Below, piece by piece: positions 23,616-36,300 of a stretch of 64,000 nt of DNA; positions within the stretch are counted from its first letter, which is position 1; each line of letters starts with the position of its first letter. The position numbers were made by a program, and so were the translations under genes. The stretch is from NCBI GenBank assembly GCA_035578175.1, contig JAQMRL010000003.1:26360672-26424671 (forward strand), given 5' to 3'. The stretch is from Catonia carolina (lineage: Eukaryota; Arthropoda; Insecta; Hemiptera; Achilidae). The notes under the pieces are model-generated. The model made no database searches. It had not been told where the DNA came from and was given only the letters and a program-made list of their open reading frames with translations.

Positions 23616-24584
23616 AATATCTCGATTATAATTACTATTGTATGATAATCAACTGCTGAAAATATATGTATACGCCTAAAAATAAATGTATTAATGTAAG
23701 TAAAAGTAAATGTATGTACTGTAACTATTACACGACCATGGATGGTTTTTATGGTGTCAGCGTACAATTGCGTTTACAGAAATCTAAAACAAGCCCAACA
23801 AACAAGCTACAAACCCCAAATCACATGTTAAAATTTAACTAAATCGATTGTACTCATCTAAATGTCGAATTAAAATGACTTTACTCGTACACTTCATTAC
23901 TTGTAGGTTAGAGTACAAAAAGGGACGCTTATTTGTGTGCTTAGCAAACATTACATGTGTTTTTTATTGCTACAAAATAAAACACAATCGTAAACACTCT
24001 TTCGAAATCTGCTGTACCCAACAACTCATTAAAATGACAAATGAACTGAATATAAAAAATTGGCTGATAAAGTAATAATGTAGTTAGCAATTTGTTACTT
24101 TGTTATTTCTGAAAAAAGACCATGCAGTGTTTTTATCAAACAACAATAAAAATGTTAAAAAACTGTGTGATAATTTTTATTATTCCATTTTCTCTTTGGG
24201 AGAGTTACGGGTTATAAATATTAAAGTATTCGCTATATAAGTATTTTAGTATGTCACAATTCATAAAAAATAGACTTAATCATACGGTTAGATGGATTTT
24301 GTACACATTAAGTAGTCTGCGTATTTGTAATGTAATTTCTGTATTTTGATAGCCTGCAGCAAATGGATTAGGGTCAATAAAATTTACATTAACTTATCTA
24401 AGTAAAAAAAATCAATCAGAAATTTCATAGTAGTGTTACAGCTATAAAAACTTGTTACTATCTAAAACAAACAGAATAAATTCAATACGAACTCCACAAT
24501 TCTTAACGTATGTTCATTCATCACGATAGAACGTTTTATTTACGAATTTTTATTGATTCCATTATTATTCTAATGGCTGCTCTT
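23616..24584. other. Intergenic, no gene seen
   Basis: AT-rich. The 75-codon frame at 23848-24075 (+) shows no recognisable domain. Confidence 0.45.
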
Positions 24585-24790
24585 CAAAACTAGGCCATTT
24601 ACTACAACCTAAAACGGCATTCATTTTTATTGATCGCATCTTCTTCATCCCTTTGAACCCTCCTTACCATACCTTTCATAATACGATCCGTTTACCCCTT
24701 TCTAGGCCATCCTCGCTTTCTCTGTGTGTAATGGATGGAACTCATAGCCAAATCTTCTAAGATAAACTGTCCTCCTCCATTATTAGCAGA
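24585..24790 (-). pseudogene. Possible LINE C-terminal remnant
   Basis: One minus-strand frame reads TQRKRGWPRKG, a stop, TDRIMKGMVRRVQRDEEDA and INKNECRF. This is consistent with the 'RRGRPRKRW.D....D........DAL.R..WR' C-terminal signature of insect LINE proteins. It is short, with a stop inside. Confidence 0.45.
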
Positions 24791-25569
24791 AGACCGTATC
24801 AGATGAGTTGTTTTTCATAAATTTTGTCAAAATATTAAAATTTTTGTCAGCTTTCGTTAAAATCTCTTCATTTTTAGTTCTACCTAGCGCAGTTAACTGG
24901 TAACGTTTTCTTCAGATTCCTCAGAAACTCGTCTTTATATCTGTTGTTATAGTTATCATACCATTAAATCTTGGTTGGAGAGTCAAAACTCTCTGAGCCA
25001 TAAATGGAGGAGTTTTCAACAACAAAAAAAAAACAGAATGTTTTCTTTTTAGTGCCTCCACCGAACTGGATGTAACAGTTTGGAAATAGCCCGAACCTCT
25101 GCCACTATTTTCATCATTGACTGTCTTTACAAGTAATTTTTTTTTGAAAATTTGTCGGCTGATGACCGTTTGTTTAGGCTATTTCGAGTCCGAGCCCTGA
25201 AATAAATGAGCTTGCGCTCGGGATGACGACATCGTAGCTAGGCTACCTTGTCGTTCAGAGAGTTGGATGGGAGAAACTTATTTGGAATTTTTTTAAATTT
25301 GGAATTACAGATGAATAAATGGGGGAAAGATAGGCTCGGAATCGGGATAACAGCGAGAAAATTATCTTGGAAAGGGATGCTTTTCCTAGTCGGGAGAGGT
25401 ATGATTGTTGTAAATTTGTTGGGGAAATTTGTAAATATTTGAGAAGATTTGATATTGCTGAGAAGGAAAAGTGCATTTACAGGTGATGGGGTATAGTACT
25501 AAATTTTGAGGATTTTTTTTTTTTAGGAAATATTTATAGAGATATTTGTAGGGAGTCTATAGAAAATCA
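24791..25569. other. Probable LINE 3' flank or debris, no motif
   Basis: The base composition from about 25150 is less AT-rich than the surroundings and continuous with the minus-strand LINE remnant to the right, so part may be its 3' end. I see no conserved motif in it. Confidence 0.3.
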
Positions 25570-26210
25570 TGGATTGGCTGTTTAACCTCTTGTAGCGGGC
25601 GATATATCATCTAGATTTTTATGACAGCTGACTGTACAGAGCGTTGATCGGCGTCGTGAATCACTCTTGGAGTTCAGTGTATGAACTCCTCCAAGCTGGG
25701 AGTGAGGACGTAGTCGTGGACGGTTTTATTATTGATGAGGTTGTGAAAGTTGGAAATTTGTCTCACTATGCAGTCGTGAAGGGAGGAAAGTTTTCTTTTG
25801 TCGATGGAGGACAGGACGGGCCACCAAAGTAGTTCTCCTTAAAGAAGGAAGGATCTGATGATAGCAGGGTAGATGAGGAGTTTAAGGGTAATTCTGAGAG
25901 AGCGGGAGCGTAGCAGAGGGAGAGTTTATAAAGTAAGTCTCTGCCTTTTATGATTTTTTTTGAGACATGTGTCGAAGGTAATTCCAAGATATCTGACTGT
26001 AGTAGCCCAGAGTGGGGCATGGTCTTCTATTCTGAGCGGTCACGGATGTTTCCTGTGTTGGAAGAAGCATTTGGTGGGGTTGTGCGTCATCTTCCAGTCG
26101 TGGCACTATGCTGTCAGTGTAGTTCCTCCTGGAGTTTGGTGGCGTTGAAGTGGAAGTTGGTGCTGGAACGGATTTACATGGTGTAATCGGTGATGGTCAA
26201 TGGATTTGTA
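25570..26210 (-). pseudogene. Jockey/CR1-like LINE reverse transcriptase C-terminal remnant
   Basis: Minus-strand reading gives KLQEELH, NPTKCFFQHRKHP (about 26090), then VRYLGITFDTCLKKNHK (about 25990), RITLKLLIYPAIIRS (about 25875) and VLSSIDKRKLSSLHDCIVRQ with ISNFHNLINNKTVHDYVLTP ending near 25690. 'NPxKC', 'YLGxxxD' and 'LKLLIYxxIIRSxLLYG' are the post-catalytic thumb landmarks of this superfamily. At least three frame changes and several stops are present. The catalytic FADD box and all N-terminal domains are missing. Confidence 0.82.
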
Positions 26211-27860
26211 TTATTTTCAGATTAAATACTGATTTTTATTAATCAGCATCATACTCAGCGCCCTAGTTAACCCCATTTATTCCCAAACTCAGCATAATTT
26301 TTGCCTCACTATTAGTAATTTATATCGACTATAGTTTTAAAATTATTTGGTTTGTCACTTTTATGGATAATTTTTTACCTTAAAAATTTACTGAATTTAC
26401 CTAAATGAAAAAATATTTTATCTTGATATTAATTAATTATTTATAAAAAATGTACAATATTAGAAAGTACTTTATTATATAATTCTAACTAACAAAAATA
26501 CTTGAATGGAATTCAAGTACAAATTTTTAATTCAGTACAACTGATTGATTGTACTCAAGCCTTAGAAAAGAATAAAAAGTACAAGATTACTTACTTATTA
26601 GACTTCAAATTCTTTTTCAAAAGAGGATTGTCAGGCCGGGTATTGTAAAAGAACAAAAAAAGCATTATCAATCTAGTTTCTTTGTAAAGATCTTTATTTC
26701 TAGGAATTCAAGGATTGGCGTATAGAGCAAATAATAGGAATCAATGTAACTTTTCATTCATTATTGTATAAATTTAGGTTTTTAATCCTTAATACGTTGC
26801 AATCTGTTCAACATTTAAATTCTTTATTACATTTGCATTTTGTTAATATAGGTATAAAATGTGTCTATAGTATGTATACAAGGAGAAGGAATATCACCCA
26901 CACTTATCAACTTTGCGTTGAAGAAAATAATCAAAGAATGAATAAAAGCCAACAACACAAAGCAATCAGAATGGAGACGGCGATAAACAATATTACAATC
27001 GTCTGCTTTGATTTCGCAGATAACATAGGCTACAGCCAACTAAAACAGAACAGATCGAATGACAGAAGGAAATGCCTGAAACAATTGGTTTAAAGATAGC
27101 GTTCGATAAAATTTCTTTTGGATAAAATTGAAAGTTTGTAAAATATTATTTTAAAAGTGACAAATGATCGACCAGAAACGTTTTAAATATGAAATACGGG
27201 AAAATCACTACAGTGCAAAACTTTCAAAACCTAGGTGAACTTATTTACCTAACGAACTTATTTACCTAATGAACTTATTTACCTGACGATTTGAACAAAG
27301 AGGCAAATAACAACTAGAATGGAATTGGAAGAAAGATTAACAAGAAACGTATATAATAAACATTCGACCTACATTAACGCTAAATTTAGACGCAAAACAA
27401 TGACAATAAGACCAAAGCGCCCTTACGCAGCTGAGTACTTAACAATAAACAAAATACTTTGCAAATAAAAGTATTATTTGTCAAGTAGGCAACATGTAAG
27501 AAGTAAGATCGATTGGGTTTAAAAAATAAAGAAATGAATTTACAGTAAGAAATGCGTAGAGCGGACACTCTATGCACGCGCAGAACCGCCATTCGTATTG
27601 GAAAGAATCACGTCGAGTTAGAAGTCGCTTGAATTTGTTGACCAAATCATCATACCTATTGAAATTCTACGCGAGTAAATAAATTATAAAACACAGTGTT
27701 TTGTTATGTACCATTAAATGCTACATTTATTATGCTCCATTTGTAGGGATGTAATACTTTACGGTCCTTCTCATGTTAGCTAGATCACGTAGAATATCCG
27801 CCACTGAAAATAAGTTATTTATTTGATAGTGAACATTTTTAAGCTCAATATACGTATATA
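26211..27860. other. Intergenic, no gene seen
   Basis: AT-rich. The 109-codon frame at 26764-27093 (+) has no recognisable domain. A short tandem AACTTATTTACCTAA.G unit repeats about three times at 27237-27290. Confidence 0.45.
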
Positions 27861-28841
27861 TGCTGTTTGGCTGTGCTATTAGACGTTGCTCAAGCATTTG
27901 AAAGAGTCTGGCATCCTGGTATAGGCCTACTCCATAAATTAAAAACTGTGTTCTTGGAGAACCTGAAAAGTGTTCTGTTATCGTATTTTAACAAACGATT
28001 ATTTCAAATTCGGGTTGGAAATTACTTAACGGGTTTGAAAGAGATCAAGGCTGGTGTTCCGCACGGAAGCGTTCTGTTACCAATTTTATATGTTTTGTTC
28101 ACCGCTGATTTGCCTGTTCTTGAAAATGTAATCATTGCCACCTTTGCTGACGATACGGCAATAATGTCATGTGATGCAGACTCAACTGTTGCGACACGCA
28201 GAGTATAGATGTATTTAAGTGAGCTGGAAATCTGACTGACAAAGTGGACGATCAAGGTGAACGAGGAAAAATCTACGCATGTAATGTTTACTACCAGAAG
28301 GGCAACTTGTCCGTCTGTCCAACTGAATGGCAAGAATATTCCACAGGCAAGAGATGTAAAATATTTAGGAATGTACTTGGATAGAGGTCCGACTTGGCGC
28401 AAACACATTCAAATGAAAAGGAAACAGCTGGATTTAACTTTTAGGAAGATGTATTGGCTCGTTGGTAGGCGTTCCCAGCTTTCGATTGACAACAAACTAC
28501 TTTTGTACAAATCCATGCTGAAGCCGGTTTGGACTTACGGGATTCAGTTATGGGGCACAGCATCGACTTCAAACATCGAGATTCTGCAACGGTTTCAATC
28601 AAAAGCTCTGCGGACTTAACTAAATGCACGGTGGTATATTACCAACGCCGATATACGAGTACGAGTATATCGTGATATGGATGTGTAGACGGTACGAGAA
28701 GAAATACGAAGTTTCAGTTGTAAATATATCAAACGTCTAAACAACCACATAAATCACTTAGCACTGAATCTCTTAGACAACAATAATGATGTTCATAGAC
28801 TAAAACATGCTACAGTACTGGATCTTCCAGGGCGATTCTGA
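27861..28841 (+). pseudogene. Jockey-clade LINE, 5'-truncated reverse transcriptase
   Basis: A single forward frame from about 27861 to the natural stop at 28839-28841 shows LDVAQAFERVWHPG (finger/palm, first metal-binding Asp), GVPHGSVLLPILYVLFTADL, the catalytic TFADDTAI (about 28140-28160), VNEEKSTHVMFT, VKYLGMYLD, LLYKSMLKPVWTYGIQLWG and SNIEILQRFQSKALRT. It ends KHATVLDLPGRF, the usual jockey C-terminus. Only four premature stops interrupt it (28206, about 28232, 28617, 28686), with no frameshift, so it is younger than the other LINE scraps here. Homology begins abruptly at about 27861, as expected of 5' truncation during target-primed reverse transcription. Gag and endonuclease parts are absent. 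Confidence 0.93.
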
Positions 28842-30329
28842 TAGTGTGATTCTAAAATTGAAAATAATATAATGATCCAACAAATTAATATTCTAATTAT
28901 CCTAATTAATATTCTGTTGATGACTGGCGTGTTTGAGTGTGAATGTTGTAAATAACTAAATGAACATTTTTAATTAGGTATTTCCAGTAAAGTTCGGTGT
29001 ACATACGAGATATTTCTGAATCATGTGCTTATTATTTTTATTACTTCTCATTTTGTTTTTTTCGTTCTAAAAGAGGTTTTGGTTATTTTAAAAAATTTTA
29101 TACATTTAAAAAAACACTATTTATCTAATTCTGTTTGTAAATAATATAATTAAGAATAGTGTAATATGTTATAATTTGTTAATTACACCAGTGGGTTGTA
29201 ATTTTTGCAAGAAATAAATCTAATTGATAAGTTGCATTTATTGTTGTATAAAAGATTATGCATTAAAAAAAGTTATATGAAAAATATATTTGTATATGCT
29301 TAACTGTGTGCCGAAGCTATAAAAGAAAATTGTAGGCGTTAAGAAAATTTACAAAAATTCTATTAACTAATAAAATTTATGTAAAATTTATCCAGTACGT
29401 TAATTTCACTTTACATGTTGTGAGAATTTTATCAAGAAATGTTCTCTTTGAACGATAAAGCGTTTTGAGAAACGTATATGAATACACGAGTAGAACTTAG
29501 AAATTGGAATGGTGGTAACCGTACATAGTTTTAAACTTGTATTACTTTCATTCAAGTTAATGTTACTTGTACATACTAGTGTAAACGTGTTTAAGGAAAA
29601 TAAAATTGTTACTGAGAAAACAGTTCTTGCAAAACTAAGCCAAAATTAAATGACTGTAATCATAGTCACCACTTTAAAATAATTTGTGTTTTTACGTTTT
29701 ATTTTAGTTATTTACTAAAATGTTATTTTAAATTTAAACAAAAGAGCTATCATTAAAACTCAACTTATGCAAATACAAAATGAAAAATTATATGCCTTCT
29801 CACAATAATTTTTTTTAAAATAATTTTCTTCTAGCCATTCTCCATCTAATTCTGAAAGTAGACCTTTTTTATGTAATTCTCTTTATGATTCCCCATTGTA
29901 AATTTTTCACCCTTACTCAACCATCCCTATTATACCAACCGCCTACCGTATCTGCAGCCTACCACAACACTTCTGCTGGTTCCATGAGATCTATCACATA
30001 CCTGTTACGACTCGCCACTTATCTGACCCAACAACATGTAAGACTACGATACGTTCCATGACATTAGTTACCTTTCCTTTGTTTCAGATTATTCAATTTC
30101 TCATTCTGTATCGTGAAAAAAACCCTAATTTTTTCTATGTATTTATGCAGATTTATTTAGTTTTATAAAACACAGTGTTCACAAAGTAATCACGAACTGG
30201 TAACTGAAAACAAACGTATTTACAGTTTAAAGTAAACGTTTACAGTATAATATCATGCAGGAAAATAGATGCGTTTGAGCTTGGTTGAACAGGCGCATGC
30301 TAAAAATACCCAGGACGGATAAAGTACCT
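28842..30329. other. LINE 3' UTR then intergenic
   Basis: The first 100-300 bases after the LINE stop are probably its 3' untranslated region; I could not locate a clear tail or target duplication. The rest is AT-rich with no gene. 29930-30060 is less AT-rich but shows no motif. Confidence 0.4.
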
Positions 30330-30625
30330 AACTAGACAATCTGTGGAGAATGGGAACAGAAAAAGAGCTTGTTTACACCACCAAAAAAGGAAAATAAGGA
30401 AAAGGAAAGGAAAGGAAAATAGAATATTTCGGTCAGATTCAGGGGAAGAAGAAGAACTTCTTGGTTGAAGAATTTTCGCGACTAGTTTCTTTGTACCTCA
30501 GCGGAGTTGTTCTGAGCCCCATGTTCTTGGACCTCGTGTTCCTTGGACACCGCATGTCCAAGGTCCGAATATCCGTCATCATTGCCAACCTTCAGTCGAA
30601 GAGGGCGCGATAAGAAGAAGAAAAT
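30330..30625 (+). pseudogene. LINE C-terminal remnant with AAGAAGAAG tail
   Basis: Forward frames read RKIEYFGQIQGKKK-like sequence (about 30420), then RRTSWLKNFRD, a stop, FLCTSAELF (about 30448-30515), then VRISVIIANLQSKRAR (about 30560-30612) and GAAGAAGAAA. This is the LINE C-terminal motif series 'IEYFGH', 'RRxSWLKNLRxWF', 'AELFRAAVSKVxIAxMIANLR'. Near 30515-30560 the expected RAAVSK segment is replaced by a local rearrangement built from CTTGGAC / GTCCAAG repeats. Confidence 0.75.
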
Positions 30626-32044
30626 ATCATGCTTAAAATGTATCATATTTAGTCTTTTACACTTAAAAATAAACTATATGAAAACAAAATATAAATAACT
30701 TAAATTCATTGTAGCCCAAGATAGTTAGCATTTTGAGTGAGTAAAATAACAAATTAAAAGTCCCCAACTGTAGGTCTTGTGCTAGTTGACTTGTTCGTTT
30801 CATTGAAAAATGACGGAAAATTTGTGTTCTTGGCTTGTATTTATTCGTAGTGGCCAAACGGCCAGTTTAAGTTAAAAATCTCAATGGAAAGTTTGCAGGT
30901 AATTAAATGCACTATAAATAAAGGTTCTACGGATTTTCGTCAGTATTGCATTGGTTAAGCTGTTACTAGTCATCAAAAGTGAAAATCGTAGTAACGTGTT
31001 ACACTGAACCTGAACGCATAAACTCTCCGTACGCTCCAGTTGGGCTCTAACATCGACTTGGTGCTCCAGGAATTGTTTACATTAAAACATATAATAATCG
31101 TCACAATTTAAATTTGACAATTGATTACATAAATAATAGGCCTATAATATATTATTTATATAAGTATATAATTATTATTTATTTAATATATTAATTATAG
31201 TATATTTATGCTTTTGCGTTCATACGACCCTTTTATTATAAGGCTCGTATAAACGCAAAAGCTCTCACTGCTCAGTCATTCGTGACTAATTTTATTCCCC
31301 ATTGATGTAAAACTCGTTGATTTTTCGCCGATACTCTTTATTGTGTGTTCAGAAAATTTAACTGAGTTTGTGGTTCTATAAACCGCTTCATGGGAGGAAC
31401 GTATATCCGGTTATCTTCCAAACGTTTAACGTTTTTGGATTACACTAACTTAATTTTTCTGCTTTATAAATTTTCTATTGGCTACAACAGTTAGACTTAT
31501 CGTAGGTGTAGCGGTCAGCTTACATTACTTTTACGCCAGGAATCAGGTCTGGCGTTATTTCAATTACTCATTTTCATCTACCACCGTCTATATTTGCCTT
31601 AAGGTGCAAACCAGTAAACGTAAATGAAAACAAATAAAATCAAAACTTTACCTGTATGTGGCCAACCGAATACTTACACCCTTTGCAAGTTCATAAAATG
31701 CACCAATATTGTAAATAATAATTTTTCTGGTAAATACATTCGTGACCAGAGGGGTTTTCCATTAAAACAAATTACAAACTTAGTTATTTATTTTCAAAAA
31801 ACTCTGCATACCAAAAAAAATTTCTCCAATTTAATGGAAAGATATTCCATTACAGTTTCTGATGTGTTCACGTACTCATGAACAGAGAACCCACGTACTT
31901 AGTGTTGATACCATTTTTTCATAACATGAAAAAATAAATAAAACATTTCGCCTAAATATACACACATTTATGATATAAAAACCGTTTTGTACATTGTATT
32001 CTCTTTGTACATTTATTTATTTTAGGAAAATTTATTTTTATTTA
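30626..32044. other. Intergenic with one hairpin
   Basis: AT-rich. It holds the hairpin at 31210-31262 and a TAGGCCTA octamer at 31137-31144. The 85-codon frame at 31624-31881 has no recognisable domain. Confidence 0.45.
31210..31262. repeat. 23-bp inverted repeat with 7-nt loop
   Basis: Arms 31210-31232 (GCTTTTGCGTTCATACGACC plus CTT) and 31240-31262 are complementary at 21 of 23 positions. It is the least AT-rich string for several hundred bases. It may be a MITE remnant or a hairpin transcript. Confidence 0.85.
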
Positions 32045-32165
32045 AGGGAGCTACCGCTACTGTGAGAGTAAAAAATGAGGCCTCGGCTTCTGTAAAGTTT
32101 TGAAGGGTGTGAGACAGGGTTGTATTCTGCCACCCTTAATCTTCAATATACATTCACAATAATGA
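32045..32165 (+). pseudogene. LINE reverse transcriptase fragment (RQGC box)
   Basis: The forward reading TVRVKNEASASVK, a frameshift, then KVLKGVRQGCILPPLIFNI is the RT block 4 signature 'V.KGVRQGCILSP.LFN.Y' of endonuclease-type LINEs. Only about 40 codons are recognisable. Confidence 0.78.
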
Positions 32166-33004
32166 AGATAACTTGGAGTCACTGCAACTCCTTATGAACA
32201 GTTAGTATATTATTTGTAGATTTCAATACAGACCTACATTTATACCCTTTATTGCCTAATTAATCTCTGTGGTAACTTTTTTGATGTGTTTTTTTTGTGT
32301 ACAACATTACATTGCACAAGTTACATTCACACAGAAGACAGAGGCATGTTCAAATTCTGTTTTCTAAGAATAATCTCATTACCAAAAAGTACGTGTTATC
32401 TGAACTTGTAGAGAAACCGGCAAGCCACATCCGATAAATAGACAAATCTGTCAATAAAAAAAGTAATATTAAATTATACTCTCGTAGCTCCGACGGCAGC
32501 GGACAGAAATGTTAGCCCTATTTTTTGGGAACGATTCCTACATATGTCTATAATAACGTACCCTAACGTCTATATAACTATTAAATGAAATATTTCAAAC
32601 TGAAACTAATCTGAAACTGATAATTGCTGTAGATGACTACAAAGAGAAAGGGAAAAATAAATAATTTATTCAGATAAAGAACATGTTTATTCTCTAGCTA
32701 CACAAATTGATATTTTCTAAAATTTTAGTTGTAGTGTATAGTGGCCAACTTTGAAGAAAGTTAGAACTAATTATTACAGTAAGTATGCACATAAATTATT
32801 TATAAATACAGGCCTGGCTTAATAATAGCAATCAAAATTTGTTGGGAATTCAAGGAAATGAGTAAAGTTGTTTCATTATTAATAATCACAAATAATGAAA
32901 ATTTGTTTAAAATACTTACGTAAGACAAGAAATAAGAAAAGTTTAAAAGTGTTTTGCTCATATTTTTAGAACCATTTTAAAAATATGTTCATCTTCTTCT
33001 CTTC
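32166..33004. other. Intergenic, no gene seen
   Basis: AT-rich. Decayed sequence from the LINE fragment to the left could extend into it, but no motif supports this. Confidence 0.4.
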
Positions 33005-33345
33005 ACGAGTTAGGTATTTCTACCTGTTCCGGCACCCATCTTTTCTTCGACCTGCCAATATCTCTAATTCCCACTGGTATATCTTCTCGCTGCACTAGGC
33101 AAGCGGCTTTCTGGCATTTTGTTTAAATGATCGACCCATTGGGCACGATTCAATTTTATTTTTCCGTTAAATGGAGAAATTCCCAGTTCTTGCCTTATAT
33201 CTTCATTTCTGATCCTGTCTAGTTTTGAGCAACCCTTGACAGACCTTAAAGTTTTATTTCAGCAGTTTGGATATTTCTTTCCTCACTTTTCCTAATCCAT
33301 GCTTCACTGCCTTACGTCAAGGCTGAAACTGCCACCGTCTTATAA
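33005..33345 (-). pseudogene. LINE C-terminal remnant (LDRIRNEDIR type)
   Basis: The minus strand reads EIKTLRSVKGCSKLDRIRNE with DIRQELGISPFNGKIKLNRA, then QWVDHLNKMPESRLPSAARR (about 33260-33100). These are the C-terminal landmarks 'E.KFLR...G....D.IRNEDIR.EL.I......I...R..W..H..RM...RLP' of insect endonuclease-reverse-transcriptase LINEs. The central 50 codons stay in one frame, so decay is moderate. The catalytic domains are not present. Confidence 0.82.
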
Positions 33346-36300
33346 AACTTAAATTATCTTTTGTTAAAATATGTTTTATGATATATTTATTGTATTTCTG
33401 AAAAGGGGGTTCACCTTATTTTTAAAAAAATGTCACTTGTAAATTTTTAAAAGGTTTTTGGTAGCAAAACAAATATTTTTCTACTAATTATTTTGACAGT
33501 AGGTTAGAACGACACTAAAAAAAGCTAAGGATGATATTTAGATCAATTTTATTATAACGAACAGCTCTCCAAGAAGGCTGAACATAGCTGCAAAGATTTG
33601 TTGCTCTCTTAAAAATTCAGAAGGGAGGGCCTATATTTACTACTTAAATCATTAAAACGAATTTACAAAAATATTTGCCAAGTCTAGTGAAGTCTATCAT
33701 GTTATAGCCATACTAAGCCACGTTCATGGCTATCCTATTTTTGGGGTAGAAAAATATTTGTTTTACGGTTTTGTAAACTGATTTAAAAAAAAATCACCAT
33801 TGGGCAATATATTCCTTTTACAAACAATACATGAAAGTATAGAAAGTATATAGGGGGTTTATCTCCCCACTAGTTATAGCTGCTGTGAAAATTTTAAGTT
33901 GGTATCTTTTATGGTTCCTTAATAAAAGGAAAATTTTTTAATAAAAATCATAAATTTTCGGATAATAAAGCGTAACGTTACCAGGACAATCATGAAATAA
34001 ACAAAAATTAGCCTAAATGACTGCTAATAGTCTACTATTTCTTATTAAAAATCTGATTAATAGCCAACTTACTTTTGCTTACAAAAAAAGTCACCAATGT
34101 GACATTAATAAAAATTATATTATTTGTTAAATGCATCTAAAAATTATAAAACAAGTACGGAAAGATAATTCACGTCGAGAAAGTGATATTTCTGCATTTT
34201 AATCAAAAGGGGTCAACTGTTTATTCGTAATTGGGCCATTAGTTTATTCATGCGATTTTTCACTTCTTTGATTAAGGCTTTGGTATGGTCATGCAATCTG
34301 TATGTGGTTAACAACAAATAAAAAATATGTTATAGTGACATAATCTGCTTAACCTCCTCAGTCCTAGCGTCAAATATTTTTGAGTAAATAATAATTTTTG
34401 AATCAATGAAGAATATATTATTACCATTATTACTTTGTTTTATGAGGCGTAGTTAATTAATTTCTGTTCATTTAATTTAGAGTATGTACGTTTTACGGTG
34501 TGTTTAATGTTTGTAAAGTAACGCATTAATTTAATTGCTCTGTACTCGGATTATTTACTTTCTAATTTATTCTGATTTTATTGCTAACTTTTACTCTAAA
34601 CATATTCATGAAATGGATTTCGTTACTTTAATGGCTCGTAAAATTAGGTTGTTTATTACGAATTGCCTTAAAAATTTCCTTTCCACAGAATTTATCCGAT
34701 GATATTTCGTTAAATATTACATTATTTTAACATTACAAAAGTACTGTTAATTTATTTTGTATTTGGAACACCATAAAATATGTTTTATCCAATACAAAAC
34801 CAAATTGCTTTCTTAAACACCGCCCTGTAATACTGTTTCAGTAAAGGAAATAATTTGAATCATTAGATCATTCAATACAAAACTTCAAAATGATATACTG
34901 GAAATAGTTCTCCTTGATATCACTCCTTGACGACTATTGCATTTTCTTCATATAAGCTATAAATAGTGTAATAACGTAAGTTCTAGAAAACAAAGTATAC
35001 TTTTTATAAAACACTTATCGTGCCAGTCATTAGTAAAGTTAAAAACAAATTAAGGTTAACAAAAACAAATTTAAATATTACGTTATTAATAAGTAATCAA
35101 CGTATCGAAATTTTCATGAACTTGTTTACATTTAAGGGCAAAGTTTACCTTCAAAAATTTCTATTTTTTTTGAAAATTTAGTGAAAATCGTTTTGAAGGG
35201 ACTACACTTTTATTAAATCCTGAATAAAAATTGTTTCAAGATTTTACCTTCATTCCTTAAAATCAAGGTAGGGGTTAAAAATTAGACACTAGTTTCAGGA
35301 ATCGTTACTTAAATGCACTCTGGCCAATTTAAATGAAATTGTTGACAAAATGAAGAAACAATCTTATTTTCACTTATATAATATCTTATATTCACTTTTT
35401 TCTCAAATTTTTCAGACAATACCAAAAATTTGACCATCAAAGAGATAATTTTATAATATTAAGAAATTATCAAAATACAATTATCTTTGTGTATAGTCCT
35501 ACAAGGGGGTTCTAGAGAACTAACATTCTGAGTAATTAAAAAAACGGAGTCTGGGAATCAGTTCAGTAGGTCAAAAGTTATGTTTTCTTAAAAGTGTTCA
35601 TATACTTAATTGTAAACAAGTTATGTACGTTTAAAACTTTTTTTAAAGGGCTCCCACACTCCCCTGCACCCTACCGTCTCCTCCCACAGAGCGTTGTGCG
35701 GCCAGGTATGGAAGTCCGGCAGCAAAGTAGAACGGCAAACAGCTTTAATATACTCTCTATATTGAATAATTTTGTATCCTTCATTTTATATCTCATATTT
35801 TACCATTTTTATTTATTACTACAATTTCCAAATTACCAAAACATATATCCACATACATGAAGGACATTTGAAGAACATGGACATAGGCACACATAACATG
35901 TAGGTACAAGGGTCATATTATATCAACACACTTTCATAGTCAGCTGAATCACGTCACACTCCTCAGTAATTCCACATTAAAAATACCAATTTTTAAGTTA
36001 CAAAAGTCTACTTCATTTCCAGTGTCATTTGCTATATCAACACAACGGACCAGAAGTGAAGCACCTTTAATCCCGTGTATATTATTACAAAAAATCGTGG
36101 ATTTTGCCATGATATTCGTTTTTAATTATTTATTTATTGATGTTTTTAAAAATAAACAAAATATACTAGTTAGTTCAGAATAATTTTCTCTATAAAATAC
36201 AGGAAAATATTTTTTTCTTAAAAGTAGAATCCACTCTTAAATATACAAAAATATTTTAGAAGTTTAAAAATTTACCGTAAAATTTATTGTCATAGAATTT

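Noticed and set aside
26764..27093. 109-codon forward frame
   Set aside because: Composition is that of AT-rich noise (Asn, Lys, Ile, Leu), with no domain, no neighbours and no splice context that I could support.
31624..31881. 85-codon forward frame
   Set aside because: No motif. Length is within what AT-rich random sequence yields in 64 kb.
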